Positions 10,363 to 21,200 are shown, counted from the stretch's first letter. The stretch is DNA of 64,000 nucleotides from CAWATZ01 sp963784995 (GCA_963784995.1 CAWATZ010000004.1:124001-188000); one strand, 5' to 3'. Numbers and translations are program-made. Notes: generated from the sequence alone by a model not told the origin.

Positions 10363-12405
10363 TCATTTCTTGCCGACACGCCGCAATACCACGTGTTCGA
10401 TCCCGAATTGGAAGCCCGGCTTGGGGGCGTTGGGACTGCTGCCCACGGTTTCGACCCGCAGATTGATTTCACCCCTGGGCAAGGTGTGTTCCCCCAGATC
10501 GACGGCCGGCAGCGAGGACGGCTCCGGGGCGAACAGGTCCACCTCTTTGCCGGCCGGCTCGCCGTTGAGAGTGAATTTCACGATCCCAGAGGGCGGGTCG
10601 CGCAGCAAGCGTGCCCGCACGCTCCATTTGCCGGCCTGGGGGACCGGGATCAGCAAGTCTGCCCATTGACCCGGTTTGGCCGCCACACCTCGCACTTGCC
10701 GGAGTACGTCGCCCGTAATAAGCTGCAGAGGAAACGGCTCGCTCTGCTGTCGAACCTTCAGGATGCTTGGATCAGCGACGATGAGAGAGTCTGCCTGATA
10801 AGGTGTCAGCGTGGCAGCCGGCGGCGCGGGCAGTTTGTTCAGGTCGGCCCCATAGCGGATACCCTGGCTCAGCCGCAGACCCAGAAAACCCGTTGAGCTG
10901 GGCGTCAGATCCTGGGGAAGAAGCGTGTCAAGAAGATCCGCGGCGTTCGGCAGGTCCTTTTGCTGCAGGACTGCGCGGATTGCCTCGACTCTCTGGCCCA
11001 GCTGGATCGTCTGGTCCTGCTGGGGGAGGTCGCCGACGACTGCTTCCTTGAGATGCCTGTTCACCGGCTGGCCTCCCTCGATCACGGCCGGGTATTCGTG
11101 CGCCCAGCCGCGATGGAAACAGGCAGCACTGTCGCCGGCCTTGAATTCACGGAAGCGCGCCCGCAACCCCTTGTCTCGTTTCTCGAACGTATCGAACGCA
11201 GCCCTGGGTTCATACCCAAAGAGAAACAGGTCATCATAGTGACCGATCGTCGTGGAAATGCTGCGCTCCATTTGAAAGGACGCCGGATTGGTCAGCTCCT
11301 TGTCAACCAGGTTGACGTGAAGGTGCGAACCAAGGAGGGTGCAGTGGCGGAAGGAAATGCTTTGCTTGTCAGCGACAGGCTGGCACCAGATGATTTTTCC
11401 CCCGATGATGGCTGACTCGTCGAACGAAACCGCGATCGCTGGATTTCGGACCCACACCACTGGCCCAGCGCGGTAGCCACGCACAAAACAGTGGCTCAGG
11501 GAGATGCGAAACGTCTTGTCCGTCCCCCTGGAATTCCAAACGAAGACCTGAAATCGCGTCGCTGTCCCTGGGATGGCAGTGAGAGTGCAGCGGCTCAGCG
11601 TCACGTGGCTGTTCTCGGCCCCGATGGCGGGATGGAGATAGGTGTGTTTGACACTGGTAACAAAGTGAATGCCCATCAGGACCAGGTCCACGTTGAACAG
11701 CCTGAGGAACGACGTCTCCGCGGCGACGCGCAAGATCGGCTGGTATCCTTTGCCGGCGCGAATGGTCAGCGGCGCATTTTCGAGCTTGTCCTTGACCCGG
11801 AGCACCGCACCGCCGACGAGCATCGGCTGATTGGTGCGAATCTCGATGACGTCTCCGGGAATGGCCACGGCCACGGCGTCTTCCACGGAGGCGAACATGC
11901 CGGCCCGACGCCCCACCAGCAACTGCTTGGGCACCCGCCGGCCCGCTGTCTGCGTCGCCAGCGGCGGCAAGACTTCCAGGCCCGGCTCGCTCGATTCCAG
12001 CGATGGCTGCGGTGGCTCCGGCACCTCCAGGTCGGTCTGCTCGGGAGCTGGCTGCGGCTCCACCACTGCCGGCAGCGGGTCCGCCGGGGCAGGGGCGGGC
12101 GGCACCACCACGCGCCGGCGCAGGCCGGGCACGGCCAGGATCAGCACGATCAGCACGACACAGGCCAGCGCCGGGATCAGCCAGGCCAGCAACCGCAGCC
12201 AGGACCGGGGCTTCTTCAGGCTGCGTTTGTCGCTGCTCTGGCTGGACGGCAGGCCCGGTGCTTCTACCTTCAGGGCACCAGACCGTTTCGGATCGCGTCG
12301 TGGAACCTGGATGCCCGCTTTGCAGTGCGGACAACGCACGGTCTGTCCTTCGTCGGCACTGCTGCTGAAACGCTTGCCACAACTGCAAAGCAACGTCCGC
12401 GACAT
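10363..12405 (-). CDS. Zinc-ribbon/TM/beta-helix protein (tandem family copy C)
   Basis: An intact 680-residue paralogue of copy B, with the same architecture and start (MSRTLLCSCGKRF at ATG 12405). The zinc ribbon, membrane helix (LAWLIPALACVVLIVLILA), first rung (VEDAVAVAIPGDVIEIRTNQ) and C-terminal domain (AGKWSVRARLLRDPPSGIVK) are nearly the same as in B. The middle, about residues 235-480, differs much more (AIAVSFDESAIIGGKIIW, FRHCTLLGSHLHV). The gap to copy B is 55 bases, with the same spacing and similar sequence as the gaps around the other copies, as expected for tandem duplication. Function is unknown; see copy B for the inferred topology. Confidence 0.85.
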   Translation of the reverse strand: MSRTLLCSCGKRFSSSADEGQTVRCPHCKAGIQVPRRDPKRSGALKVEAPGLPSSQSSDKRSLKKPRSWLRLLAWLIPALACVVLIVLILAVPGLRRRVVVPPAPAPADPLPAVVEPQPAPEQTDLEVPEPPQPSLESSEPGLEVLPPLATQTAGRRVPKQLLVGRRAGMFASVEDAVAVAIPGDVIEIRTNQPMLVGGAVLRVKDKLENAPLTIRAGKGYQPILRVAAETSFLRLFNVDLVLMGIHFVTSVKHTYLHPAIGAENSHVTLSRCTLTAIPGTATRFQVFVWNSRGTDKTFRISLSHCFVRGYRAGPVVWVRNPAIAVSFDESAIIGGKIIWCQPVADKQSISFRHCTLLGSHLHVNLVDKELTNPASFQMERSISTTIGHYDDLFLFGYEPRAAFDTFEKRDKGLRARFREFKAGDSAACFHRGWAHEYPAVIEGGQPVNRHLKEAVVGDLPQQDQTIQLGQRVEAIRAVLQQKDLPNAADLLDTLLPQDLTPSSTGFLGLRLSQGIRYGADLNKLPAPPAATLTPYQADSLIVADPSILKVRQQSEPFPLQLITGDVLRQVRGVAAKPGQWADLLIPVPQAGKWSVRARLLRDPPSGIVKFTLNGEPAGKEVDLFAPEPSSLPAVDLGEHTLPRGEINLRVETVGSSPNAPKPGFQFGIEHVVLRRVGKK

Positions 12406-12461
12406 GGCTGGTACACTCCCTGGCTCACGGGACTTATCCTGATCCGATCCAGGCCATCCCT

Positions 12462-14498
12462 TCATTTCTTGCCAACTCGCCGCAACACCACACGCTCGAT
12501 CCCGAATTGGAATCCCGGCTTCGGGGCGTTCGGACTGCGGCCCACCGTTTCAATCCGCAGGTTCACCTCGCCCTTGGGCAGGGTGTGTTCCCCTAGCTCC
12601 ACGGCCGTCAACGGTGCTGTCTCGGCGGCGAACAGGTCCACTTCTTTGCCGGCTGGTTCACCGTTGAGTGTGAATTGCACGATCCCCGAAGCCGGGCTCT
12701 GTGTCAGACGCGCACGGACGCACCATTTGCCGGCCTGGGAGACCGGGATCAGCACGTCCGCCCACTGGCCCGGTTTGGTCGGCTTACCCAGCAGTTGCCG
12801 AGCGTCAGCGCCCCAATAAGGCCCCAGAGGAAACGGCTCACTCTTGAGTCGAACCTTCAGGTTCCCCGGATCGGCGATGGCGAGATCATGCGCATGGTAA
12901 GGAGTCAGCGTGGCAGCCGGAGGCACGGGCAGTTTGTTCAGGTCGGCGCCGTAGCGGATCCCCTGGCTCATCCGCTGCGCCAGCAAACCCGTTGAGCTGG
13001 GTGTCAGGTCTTGAGGAAGAAGAGTGGCAAGAAAAGCCCATGCGTCAGCCGCGCCCTTTTGCTTCAGCAAGTCCCGAATGTCCTCGACTTTCTTGCCCAG
13101 GCGCAGCGTCTCGTCCTGCTGGGAGATCACACCGACCGCTGCCTCGTTTTGCCGCATGGCGCCTCCAACCAGGGCCGGGTATTCGTTCGGCCAGCCCTTG
13201 GCTCTGAAGCGGACGACATTATCGTTGGCTTTGAATTCACGGAATCGTGCGCGTAATACCGCATCTCTTTTCTCGACTGTATCGCACAAGCCATCATACC
13301 CAAAGGCAAAAGGGGTATCGTAGGGGCCGACGTCCGTGTAAAGGCTGCGCTCCATTTGCAAGGATAACGGATTGGCCAGTTCCTTTCCGCCCACGGATAC
13401 GTGAATTGAGTACGTACCACCAAGGAGGGTGCAGCGCCGGAACGAGATGCTTTGCTTCTCAGCGACAGGATCGCAATAAATGGCGGATCCGCCGACGATG
13501 GCGGACTCGTCGAAGGAAACAGAGATTGCTGGGTCCCGCATCAACACCGCTGACCCATCGGAATAACCACGCATCAAACAGTGGTGCAGAGAGACGCGCA
13601 GCGGATGATCGATCCCCTTGGGATTCCAGACGCGGATTCCAAATCGCGCCGTTGACCCTGGGCTGGTCGTGAAACTGCAACTCTTCACCATCACGTTGCT
13701 GTTCCAGGCCGCGATTTCGGGATGGAAATAGGTGGACGAGACGCTCGTCACAAAGTGAATCCCCTCCAGGGTCAGGTCCACGTTGGTCACCCAGAGGAAA
13801 GACGTCTCCGCGCCGACGCGCAAGATCGGCTGGTAACCTTTGCCGGCGCGAATCGTCAGCGGCGCATTTTCGCCTTTCTCTTTGACCCGGAGTTCCGCGC
13901 CGCCGACGAGCATCGGCTGATTGGTGCGAATCTCGATAACGTCTCCGGGAATGGCCACGGCCACGGCGTCTTCCACCGAGGCAAACATGCCCGCTCGCCG
14001 CCCCACCAGCAGTTGCTTGGGCACTCGCCGGCCCGGCGTCTGCGCCGCCAGCGGCGGCAGCACTTCCAGGCCCGGCTCGCTCGGTTCCAGCGATGGCTGC
14101 GGAGGCTCTGGCACCTCCAGTTCGGTCTCCTCGGCGGCTGGCTGCGGCTGCACCACTGCCGGCTGCGGGTCTGCCGGGGCAGGGGCTGGCGGCACCAGCC
14201 ATGCGCCGCGCAGGCCGGGCACGGCCAGAATCAGCCCAATCAGCACGACACAGGCCAGTACCGGGAATCAGCCAGGCCAGCAACCGCAGCCAGCGACCGG
14301 GGCTTCTTCAGGCTGCGTTTGTCGCTGCTCTGGCTGGACGGCAGACCTGGTGCTGCCACTTTCAGGGCACCGGACCGTTTCGGATCGCGTCGGGGAACCT
14401 GAATGCCGGCTTTGCAGTGCGGACAGCGGACAGTTTGTCCTTCCTCGGCACTGCTGCTGAAACGCTGGCCACAACTGCAAAGTCAACGTCCGCGACAT
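12462..14498 (-). CDS. Zinc-ribbon/TM/beta-helix protein (copy D, three insertions near the N-terminus)
   Basis: The family paralogue next upstream of copy C. From 14246 down to 12462 the frame is open and carries the Pro-rich stalk, beta-helix region (VEDAVAVAIPGDVIEIRTNQ, AISVSFDESAIVGGSAI) and C-terminal domain ending RRVGKK. Compared with copies B and C, the first 80 codons carry three extra bases, near 14483, 14294 and 14266. The first shift destroys the zinc ribbon and leads to a stop at 14268; the three together restore the original frame. The ATG at 14498 is the equivalent of the MSRT start. It is either recently inactivated in its ribbon/TM part or affected by base-calling indels. 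If the indels are errors, the protein is a normal family member. Confidence 0.75.
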
Positions 14499-14553
14499 GG
14501 CTGGTACACCACCTGTTAATGGGACTTGTCGTGGTCCGATCCGAGACATCCCT

Positions 14554-16428
14554 TCATTTCTTGCCGACAACACGCCGCAACACCACGCGCTCGATCCCGA
14601 AGTGGAAGCCCGGCTTCGGAGCGTTGGGGCTGCTGCCTACCGTTTCGATGCGCAGGTTCACCTCGCCCCTGGGCAAGGTGTGTTCCCCCAAGTCCACGGC
14701 CGGCAGCGACGAGGTCTCCGGGGCGAACAGGTCCACCTCTTTGCCAGCTGGCTCACCGTTGAGAGTGACTTTCACGATCCCAGAAGTCGGCCCACGTGTC
14801 AGGCGCGCTCGCACGCTCCATTTGCCGGCCTGGGGAACAGCGACCAGCAAGTCCGCCCACTGGCCCGGTTTGGTCGCCGCACCCAGCAGTTGCCGTTCGC
14901 CCGGACCCCAATTCGGGAGCTGGCTCAGATCCTGATGCGTCAGAGGAAACGAATCGCTCTGAAGTCGAACCTTCGGCTTTACAGCCTCTGCGATGGTGAG
15001 ATAATCCGCATGGAAAGGTGCCAGCGTGGCCAGCGGAGGCACGGGCAGTTGGTTCAGGTCAGCGCCATAGCGGATGCCCTGGCTCATCCGTAGTCCCAGA
15101 AAACCCGTTGAGCTGGGCGTCAGGTCCTGGGGAACAAGTGTGTAACACGCGTCCAGGGCGTTAGCGATGCCTTTGCTCCTTGCTTCCCGAATTGCCTCAA
15201 CCCTGCTGCCGAATGCGATCGTCTGATCGTCCTGGGGAAGTTCTCCAACTAGCGCTTCTGAGATGCCTCCGGGGGGGCCGCAGCCCCAGGAACCTCGGAA
15301 GTGAGCGGCATTATCCCTGGCACTGAACTCTCGGAATGCTCTGCGTATTGTCTCATTTATCCCAGCGAGGTTGACCCCTGGGAGAGCATGAAATTCAAAC
15401 AGGCACGCCCCCCCACCTGGATCCCCAGTGAAAATGCTTCGGTCCATTCGGAAGGACAACGGACTTGTGAGCTTTTTCCCACCGACGTGCATGGCCAGAA
15501 AGACATTATCAAGGACAGTGCATTGGCGGACGTAAATGCTCTGGTTCTCAGCAGGGGAGCAAAAAACACCCAATTCCCTGAGAAAAACCGACTCGTCGAG
15601 GGTTACAGAAACCGACGGACCCGCCATGGCCACCACTGGGCTTGAGGGATAGCCACGCACAAAACAGTGGTTCACCGACACGCGAAGCTTATTGTCTATC
15701 CCCTTCGGGTTCGTGATGGAGAGAACCACTCCAGATCCCGTCATTGGTCTTCCAGTCAAACTGCAGCGTTCCAGCGTAACATTGCTGCTCTCGGCCTTGA
15801 TGTCGGGATTGCTCCAGGTGGGCCCGACCCCGGTGACCAGGTGAATCCCAACGAGTTTCAGATCCACGTTGACAACCGTAAGGAACGAGACATCCGCGGC
15901 GACTCGCAAGATCGGTTGGTAGCCTTTGCCGGCGCGAATGGTCAGCGGCGCATTTTCGACCCTCTCCTTGACCCGCACTGCCGCACCGCCCACGAGCATC
16001 GGCTGATTGGTGCGAATCTCGATGACGTCTCCGGGAATGGCCACGGCCACCGCGTCTTCCACCGAAGCAAACATGCCCGCCCGACGCCCCACCAGCAGTT
16101 GCTTGGGCACTCGCCGGCCCAGCGTCTGTGCTGCCAGGGGCGGCAGCACTTCCAGGCCCGGCTCGCTCGATTCCAGCGACGGCTGTGGCGGCTCCGGCAC
16201 CTCCAGGTCAGTCTCCTCGGCGGTCTGCTGCTGCTGCACTGCTTCCGGTTGCGGTTCGGAAGGCGCTGGGGCAGGCGTTGTTTGCACCAGCACGCGTCGG
16301 CGCAGGCCGGGCACGGCCAAGATCAGGCCAATCAGCACGACACACGCTGCCACGGGAAGCAGCCAGGCGAGCAACCGCACACTGGGCCGTGCTTTCTTCA
16401 GGCTGCGTTTGTCACTGTTCCGCGACAT
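14554..16428 (-). CDS. TM/beta-helix protein lacking the zinc ribbon (tandem family copy E)
   Basis: A 624-residue family member whose N-terminus has lost the zinc ribbon: the protein starts MSRNSDKRSLKK, joining the first three residues of the family start directly to the basic linker before the membrane helix (LLAWLLPVAACVVLIGLILA). The first rung VEDAVAVAIPGDVIEIRTNQ is conserved. The middle is the most divergent of the set (SVSVTLDESVFLRELGVFC, FRMDRSIFTGDPGGGACLF). The C-terminal domain ends RRVVGKK with one extra residue. It lies 61 bases from FHA-kinase 2. The deletion is in frame, so the protein should still be made and inserted in the membrane. Confidence 0.83.
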   Translation of the reverse strand: MSRNSDKRSLKKARPSVRLLAWLLPVAACVVLIGLILAVPGLRRRVLVQTTPAPAPSEPQPEAVQQQQTAEETDLEVPEPPQPSLESSEPGLEVLPPLAAQTLGRRVPKQLLVGRRAGMFASVEDAVAVAIPGDVIEIRTNQPMLVGGAAVRVKERVENAPLTIRAGKGYQPILRVAADVSFLTVVNVDLKLVGIHLVTGVGPTWSNPDIKAESSNVTLERCSLTGRPMTGSGVVLSITNPKGIDNKLRVSVNHCFVRGYPSSPVVAMAGPSVSVTLDESVFLRELGVFCSPAENQSIYVRQCTVLDNVFLAMHVGGKKLTSPLSFRMDRSIFTGDPGGGACLFEFHALPGVNLAGINETIRRAFREFSARDNAAHFRGSWGCGPPGGISEALVGELPQDDQTIAFGSRVEAIREARSKGIANALDACYTLVPQDLTPSSTGFLGLRMSQGIRYGADLNQLPVPPLATLAPFHADYLTIAEAVKPKVRLQSDSFPLTHQDLSQLPNWGPGERQLLGAATKPGQWADLLVAVPQAGKWSVRARLTRGPTSGIVKVTLNGEPAGKEVDLFAPETSSLPAVDLGEHTLPRGEVNLRIETVGSSPNAPKPGFHFGIERVVLRRVVGKK

Positions 16429-16489
16429 GGATGGAATGCTCCCTGGGCAAAAGTCCTTTCGGACCGCCTTGCCATTCCTGGCGGTCCGG

Positions 16490-17989
16490 TCACGTCAGGT
16501 ACGGCTGCAGCGCCAGGCGGGCCTCGCGGACGCCGGGATACCGCTCCGCCAGCTCCCGGGCGAGCATCCGCTCGACGACCGCGCACAGGCCGGGCGGCAG
16601 ATCGGGCCGCCGCGCCGCCGGAGGCACTGGCCTGTCCAGCAGGATCTTCAAGAGCCGCTCATGCGGATGAGCCGGGAAATCGAACAGATAGCAATTCGTC
16701 AGCAGATAGTAGAGTGTCGCGCCGACCGCGTACTGGTCGGTGGCCGGCAGGGCGCCGCGGAAGTTCGTGATCTGCTCCGGCGGCAGAAAACCAATCGTGC
16801 CGCCGACCTCTCCGGTCAGCGTCAGGCCGCTCAGCTGCGTCGCCTGGTAGACCCGCGCCAGGCCAAAGTCGAGGAGCTTGACCACTTCCCGGCCGCCCTC
16901 CGTGGTCACCAGCACGTTGCTCGGCTTGATGTCGCGGTGGACGAACCGCCGGGCGTGGGTGTATTCCAGCGCTTCGAGGACCTGGCAGGCCCAGCCGACG
17001 GCGCGCGGCACCGGCAGCGGGCCGCCATGCTCCTTCAGCAGCTGGGCGGCATCCTTGCCCAGCACGTAGTCCATCGTGAGATACGGCAGGCCGTCCGCCT
17101 CGCCCAGGTCGTGGTAGCGCACCACGTGCGGATGTTCCAGTTGCCGCAGAATGGCGGCCTCACGCAGGAACCGGGCGACCCTCGCGTCCACGTCGGGAGC
17201 GTCCGCGTCCGTGGTGATGGTCTTCAGCGCCACCAGGCAACTGTCCCGCCGGCAAAGGGCCAGGTAGACCACCCCCATGGCGCCGTGCCCCAGCTCGTGG
17301 ATCAGAACGTGGCCGTCGATCGGCTGCGGCCGGGAACGGAGCGCCGTCCTGCAAGCCGGGCAGAATGGCAGCTCACTCGGTCCCTCCCTGGTGCCGCCCT
17401 CCGGGACCCGGGCAGGCATCGGGATCCCACAGGCCGCACACGTCCCCGGCGCGAAGCCGGCGGACCGGGCCCGTGGCAGAGGCGGCAGCCCGGCGGGTTT
17501 GGCACGCGGTTTCACCCCGGAGGATGGATCCTGCCTGGGGGATCGGTTGGCGCGTGCGATCGCATCAGGGGCGAAGGACACCTGCAGGACCGTCCGGCCG
17601 ACGCGAACCTTGTCGCCATTCTGGAGGTCAGCCTGCTGCACCTTGTTCCCGTTCACCATGGTGCCGTTGCGGCTGCCCATGTCCATCAGCCGGCACAGGG
17701 GCGGATTGACCTCGACGACGAAGTGGATGCGCGAGACGTAGCGGTCCGCGCTGGACAGGCGGAAATGGGCCCACTTGGAGCGGCCGATCAGGAACGTGTC
17801 GTGCCCCACGAAGGAAAAGACACGCCCCTTCTGCGGCCCGGCCGTGACCTTCAGACTGACCCGCAGGTCGGCGTCGGTGCTGCCGGCCGTGTCGCTTTCC
17901 CCGGGCGGGCGATAGGTAACGGTTTCGGACAGCTGCGGGGGGCGCGCAGCGTGGCTGCGGTCTTCGGGCTGCCGCGACGGATCGGTCAT
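16490..17989 (-). CDS. FHA-domain Ser/Thr kinase, unit 2
   Basis: An intact 499-residue paralogue of the kinase at 5100-6889. The ATG at 17989 overlaps the stop of the sigma remnant (ATGA), as in unit 1. FHA domain at about 42-140 (LIGRSKWAHFRL, SRIHFVVE, GSRNGTMVNGNKV), CxxC pairs at about 184-187 and 210-213, and kinase domain at about 226-499 (GHGAMGVVY, K256 in VALKTI, HRDIKPSN, DFGLARV). Compared with unit 1 it lacks about 90-100 residues of the helical N-domain before the FHA. Bases corresponding to 5336-5513 of unit 1 are identical over 178 nt, while the N-terminal parts differ strongly. It should signal in the cytoplasm; its original sigma partner is gone. Confidence 0.9.
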   Translation of the reverse strand: MTDPSRQPEDRSHAARPPQLSETVTYRPPGESDTAGSTDADLRVSLKVTAGPQKGRVFSFVGHDTFLIGRSKWAHFRLSSADRYVSRIHFVVEVNPPLCRLMDMGSRNGTMVNGNKVQQADLQNGDKVRVGRTVLQVSFAPDAIARANRSPRQDPSSGVKPRAKPAGLPPLPRARSAGFAPGTCAACGIPMPARVPEGGTREGPSELPFCPACRTALRSRPQPIDGHVLIHELGHGAMGVVYLALCRRDSCLVALKTITTDADAPDVDARVARFLREAAILRQLEHPHVVRYHDLGEADGLPYLTMDYVLGKDAAQLLKEHGGPLPVPRAVGWACQVLEALEYTHARRFVHRDIKPSNVLVTTEGGREVVKLLDFGLARVYQATQLSGLTLTGEVGGTIGFLPPEQITNFRGALPATDQYAVGATLYYLLTNCYLFDFPAHPHERLLKILLDRPVPPAARRPDLPPGLCAVVERMLARELAERYPGVREARLALQPYLT

Positions 17990-18033
17990 GGCTGGTCCTC
18001 GTCGGCCCAGAGGCTGCGAACCACGCGCAGGCG
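17986..18033 (-). pseudogene. 3' remnant of an ECF sigma gene (15 codons)
   Basis: On the minus strand this encodes RLRVVRSLWADEDQP and a stop, nearly the same as the last 15 codons of sigma factor 1 (RLRVVRSLWAHEGQP). Homology ends abruptly a few bases before the 26-bp palindrome at 18042-18098. The remnant keeps the ATGA overlap with FHA-kinase 2. Confidence 0.85.
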
Positions 18034-18041
18034 GGACAAGC

Positions 18042-18098
18042 AAGGAACATTGCTCGCCCCCACCCCGCTTGTCGGGGTGGGGGCGAGCAATGTTCCTT
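18042..18098. repeat. Perfect 26-bp inverted repeat with a 5-nt loop
   Basis: The arms 18042-18067 and 18073-18098 are perfect complements around CTTGT. The hairpin is GC-rich and sits at the breakpoint where the sigma gene of unit 2 was lost. It lies between the WD40 kinase and FHA-kinase 2 and could act as a terminator or mRNA stabiliser, but its position at a deletion edge also suggests a mobile palindrome. Confidence 0.85.
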
Positions 18099-18201
18099 AT
18101 TTGTGCCACGGTGTGCTAACCAATAGACACAAGCAAGACGCCGGTGCGGCTGCCTTTTTTCCAAAAAAGCATCGCCGATCGTCCGGCCCCGCGGACCTGG
18201 G

Positions 18202-21200
18202 CTAGTTTCCCCGGAGCCCTTCCTCGAACCGCTTCACCTCCTCGGCCACGGCGGGCAGATCGGCAAGCAGCACGCGCCCGCCACAGGCCCACGCCAGCCA
18301 CCGGCCATCCGCACTGAAGTGAATCGCTTCGCCCCGCGGCTCTGACCAGCTGATCCCGACAAATTTCAGGCTCGGCCGACCCCCGCGCCACAGCACCAGG
18401 TCTGCCTCCCAGCGCCGCTCAACCGCGTGTGCGCCGTAGGTCTGCCCACCACCCCCAGGGGCGATTGTGGGCATGGCATCAGGCAGGACGGGGAGGGATT
18501 CGCCCGGCTGCGAGTTTGCCAGCGAAAAGCGGCGCATTCCCTCGCCATCCGAGAACCACAACCATTTCCCATCGGGACTCAGAGATGCCGCGGGCTCCCG
18601 ACCCCCCGCAATGGGCGTCGCCTTGATCCGACGGAGCAGCTTCCCCGTGGCGACCTCGCGAACCTCAACCCGTTGGGCCTCCACCGGTCTCCGCGGGCCG
18701 ATCCAGGCGTGATAGCGACCGTCCGGGGTGAGGCGGGCGGACAGGTAGCGGTACGTGTCTCCTGCCTCGCTGGGACGAAGGATGCGCACCACGTCGGCCT
18801 TGTTTCCGATGGCCAGCTCCCGCACGACGGTGCGAACCGTAGCCTGGCCCGCTTCGTGTTCTTCCCGGACCAGCAGGAATGTGCCTCCGCCGGCGCAGCC
18901 CAGATACTCGAAGCCTCCGGGCAATTCCCACGAGGCCAGCTCCTTTCCCGTGTCCACCTCGACAATCCGTGCCAGGGACTTCGTCGCTCCGCCGCTGGCG
19001 TAAGCCAGCAGCCGGCCGTCGTCGCTGAGTGCCACCGCGGCATTGCCCGCGAAAAACTCCCCGGCCGGCAAGGCCAGCACCGCGCGTTGTGGCACGGTCT
19101 CCCGACCGTGCCACCCCAGCCGCTGCACGTCCCAGACGCGCGCCTCAAAGCGGCTGTCCAGCGTGACGAAGTGGCGGTTCTGCCGTGCCCAGGCGAGCTG
19201 GAGAATGGTGCCACCCTGGTGGCCGGTGCAGAAGTCTGCCGGGCCTGGCAAGAGCAGCTCATCGAAGGTAACGTCTTCGCGACCCCCACTGACAAAATGC
19301 CGGCCGTCCCGGGCGAACCCCAGCGGGATCCTCCCGGTGAGCTGGGGCTCGCCGGTCTCGACGTCCCACGTCTGCCCGGCGCCAACGATGCCGGCCATCA
19401 ACCAGCGCCCGTCCGGCGTGAACAGGATACTGCCGCCCGCGCTGGTGAAGTGAGTGAACGCGGCAAACTGATGCCTGGGAACGCCGTCGCGATGCCACAA
19501 CCCGACGTTGCCGTCCTTGGTGGCGACGGCGATCAGCTGGCCATCCGGCGACCACGCCAGCCCTTCCACGCTGGTGCGGTAGGCAGGCAGGCGCTGCACC
19601 GAGTGCTCGCTGAAATTGTGCAGGCATACCGTCCCATCCTCGGCACCCACGGCCAGCAGAGTCGCGTCCTTGCTGAAGCACGCCGCACGCAGCGGGCCCG
19701 TCCCCTCCAGTCTCCGCTTGCCCTCTTCCTTGAATCCGGGGAGCGACCACGACCGCACCTGGCCGTCCACCCGGCAGGCACACAGCGTTCTGGCCTGGGG
19801 ACCGAAGCCAAAGGCCAGGGTCTGGGGTTGATCCGAACCCTCCAGCTCCGCCAGGACCCGGTTCACTTCCCGGTCCCAGACCCGCAAGCCACCGCCGGCC
19901 GGCGCGAACAGGAGATAAGTGCCGTCGGGACTGTAAGCCAGCCGGGGACGTGGCGCAGCGGGGTCCAGGCCTTCCGGCAGCTTCGCGGCCCGGCCACGCG
20001 GCCAGTACACGGGACCGACCGGCGTGCCAATGACGATCGCCTCGCCGTCGGGGTGCATCGCCGCGGGCCAGAGGGCGGAGACGGAGGCCGGCAGGATGGT
20101 CTGGTCTTCCTCCCTCGGCGGCCGAAGGTCCGGGACCGCCAGGGTGGCCGCGAACAGCGAACGACGTTCCAGGTCCAGCTCGTCCGCGATGTCGCCAGGC
20201 ACCAGCAACCGGCGGGGCCTGGCCGTGGCGCGGAGCAGTTCCTGTGCTTCGAGGCGCCGGCCGGCTGTCGGCGTGCGCAGCCGCTGGCGGGCGCGAGCCA
20301 GAAGGGCCCGGACCTCGACTTCCGCTCGGGCCCTGGCCTCCAGGACGTGGGAGGCCTCCGCGACGTGCCGGCGCACGTCCGCCTCGTGGGCCCGGTACAG
20401 GAGGAAGGCGCTCACCGCCACGAAGGCCACGAGCGCGACGCCCAGAATGGTGGCCTCCGGTCGATGCCGCCGGACCCAGCGCCGGGCTCGTTGCCCGAGT
20501 GTTAGGGGAACGATGGACAGCGGCTCGTCGTGCAGCCAGCGCCATAGCTCGTCGGCCATGGCTCCCGCCGAGGCGAAGCGGTCGGCCCGGTCCTTTTCCA
20601 GCGCCTTCAGGCAGATCCGTTCCAGGTCCCGAGGGACCGCACGGTTGACGGAGCGCGGGCTGCGGGGGACCTCCTGGCGGAGCGACGTCAGCAGCTCGGC
20701 GGCAGAGCCGGCACGGTAGGGCAGGCAGCCGGTGAGCACCTGATACAGGACCACCCCCAGACTGAACACGTCGCTGCGCGGGTCGGCTTCCTGGGCCCGT
20801 CCCTCCGCCTGCTCCGGCGACACGTAAGCGGGAGTGCCCGCGAATTCCCCGTGCTCAGCGTTCGGCACCACGGTGTTCAGGCGTCGGGCCAGGCCAAAAT
20901 CGATGAGCTGCGGCTCGCCGCTTCGATTCAGCAGGATGTTGGCGGGCTTGACGTCGCGATGCACCACACCCGCTTCGTGGGCGAACTGGAGGGCTGTGGC
21001 GATCTTGTAGGTCAGCTCGGCCGCTTCCCGGAAGGAGAGCGGCGGGCCGGCCTGCAAGCGCTGCTCCAGCGTTTTGCTGTCCTCCACCAGCTCCATGGCG
21101 ACGTACCGCCGACCCGCGTCCACGCCCGTCTCCAGGAAGGGCACGATAAAGGTGTGGCGCAGCTCGCTCAGGATGTTGGCGTCCTGCTCGAAGCGGCCAA

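Noticed and set aside
10307..10472. 55-residue N-terminal extension of beta-helix copy B
   Set aside because: It reads the 3' end of copy C in a wrong frame; the conserved MSRTLLCSCG start at 10307 is shared by the other copies.
16007..18205. Long plus-strand frame opposite FHA-kinase 2
   Set aside because: Mirror-image shadow of the kinase coding sequence; no ribosome site or domain.
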